A stretch of DNA of 64,000 nt, from positions 5,214,001 to 5,278,000 of the forward strand of contig JAUJEO010000019.1 of assembly GCA_030762175.1 (NCBI GenBank), read 5' to 3'. Within the stretch, counting starts at the first letter, position 1, and every line of letters begins with the position of its first letter. Below are positions 63,896 through 64,000 of the stretch, piece after piece. Position numbers and translations under genes: made by a program. Under the pieces are notes generated by a model. That model ran no database searches, was not told where the DNA came from, and saw only the letters and a program-made list of their open reading frames with translations. Origin of the DNA: Metallyticus violacea. Lineage: Eukaryota > Arthropoda > Insecta > Mantodea > Metallyticidae.

Positions 63896-64000
63896 GAAGT
63901 TTGGAAACTTCGTTAGAATCACTTTTTTTCCGTTCTTATTTGAGATAACTGGTTCTCTTTCATTATACTAGTTTGATAGCCTCAGACAAGCATATTATGC
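63896..64000 (+). repeat. Partial satellite monomer at right window edge
   Basis: A class A unit that matches the consensus up to position 105 (TATGC), where the window stops. The array continues beyond the window. Confidence 0.95.

Larger units (their letters stand above)
1..64000 (+). repeat. 139-bp AT-rich satellite array filling the window
   Basis: Every part of the window aligns to a 139-bp unit, which I start at GAAGTTTGGAAACTTC. Anchors repeat at 139 bp or near multiples of it, for example unit starts at 131, 270, 408 and 30123, 30262. Phase counting gives about 459 complete units, all head-to-tail on the same strand. The consensus has 43 G+C out of 139 (31%). Most units are 137-140 bp, with length changes mainly in the homopolymer tracts. 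No unique sequence, transposon, inversion or gene interrupts the array, and it runs off both edges. An array of this kind is typical of eukaryotic heterochromatin. Whether it is centromeric cannot be told from sequence alone, and I do not recognise a named satellite family. Confidence 0.98.

Noticed and set aside
1..64000. CRISPR array
   Set aside because: Repeats are directly joined with no unique spacers, the unit is 139 bp, and there are no cas genes.
1..64000. Transposon or retroelement insertions, tRNA or rRNA genes, telomere repeats
   Set aside because: Phase of the 139-bp unit is continuous from edge to edge. The only extra bases are small indels and the 14-bp duplication at 62503.

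Overview
The whole window is one uninterrupted array of satellite DNA. The repeat unit (monomer) is 139 bp and about 31% GC. All copies lie head-to-tail in the same orientation from base 1 to base 64000. Counting phase from the first complete monomer (start 131) to the last partial one (start 63896) gives about 459 complete monomers, plus a partial one at each edge. I see no unique flanking DNA, protein gene, RNA gene, transposon, inversion or CRISPR array. An array of this size and design points to eukaryotic heterochromatin (centromeric, pericentromeric, subtelomeric or sex-chromosome). The species cannot be named from this window. CpG is not depleted in the monomer, which fits a genome with little CpG methylation, such as many invertebrates, but that is inference only.

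Each monomer has a 16-18 bp inverted repeat (GAAGTTT-GG-AAACTTC), a junction shaped TTCG-TTAG-A that resembles the first part of a mammalian CENP-B box, an AT-rich middle, a CpG-bearing TATGCGCAAAG segment, and a 15-bp A/T tract (usually A7T8) directly before the next inverted repeat. Monomers fall into recurrent classes set by linked substitutions. In order these are the consensus class A, class B (C17, A37, T56, often T75, T88), the 'broken dyad' class (A5, C14), and the 'TAAGATT' class. In places A and B alternate as a 278-bp dimer.

Above the monomer there is a mosaic of higher-order repeats (HORs). From left to right: about 1-10 kb holds 6-mer blocks, a 9-mer tandem duplication and duplications at offsets of 4581 and 4719 bp. 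About 10-17.4 kb is a 17-mer pair with a related partial unit. About 17.4-19.3 kb is a mosaic stretch. About 19.3-28.5 kb is a 28-mer pair containing a 14-mer tandem duplication. About 28.1-33.4 kb is a 19-mer tandem pair. About 32.8-36.9 kb is a 16-mer pair. About 37.8-45.9 kb is a segmental copy of 22.5-30.8 kb. About 48.4-57.1 kb is a run of 16- and 17-mer units. About 57-64 kb is a mosaic tail that includes a copy of the left edge of the window.

Many differences between copies are gains or losses of exactly one monomer, and several block junctions can be placed inside a chimeric monomer. That is the expected footprint of unequal crossover or gene conversion. Short open frames of 60-128 codons recur throughout but are by-products of the repeat. 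Because 139 is not a multiple of 3 the frame rotates at every monomer, and the same peptide appears in overlapping frames.
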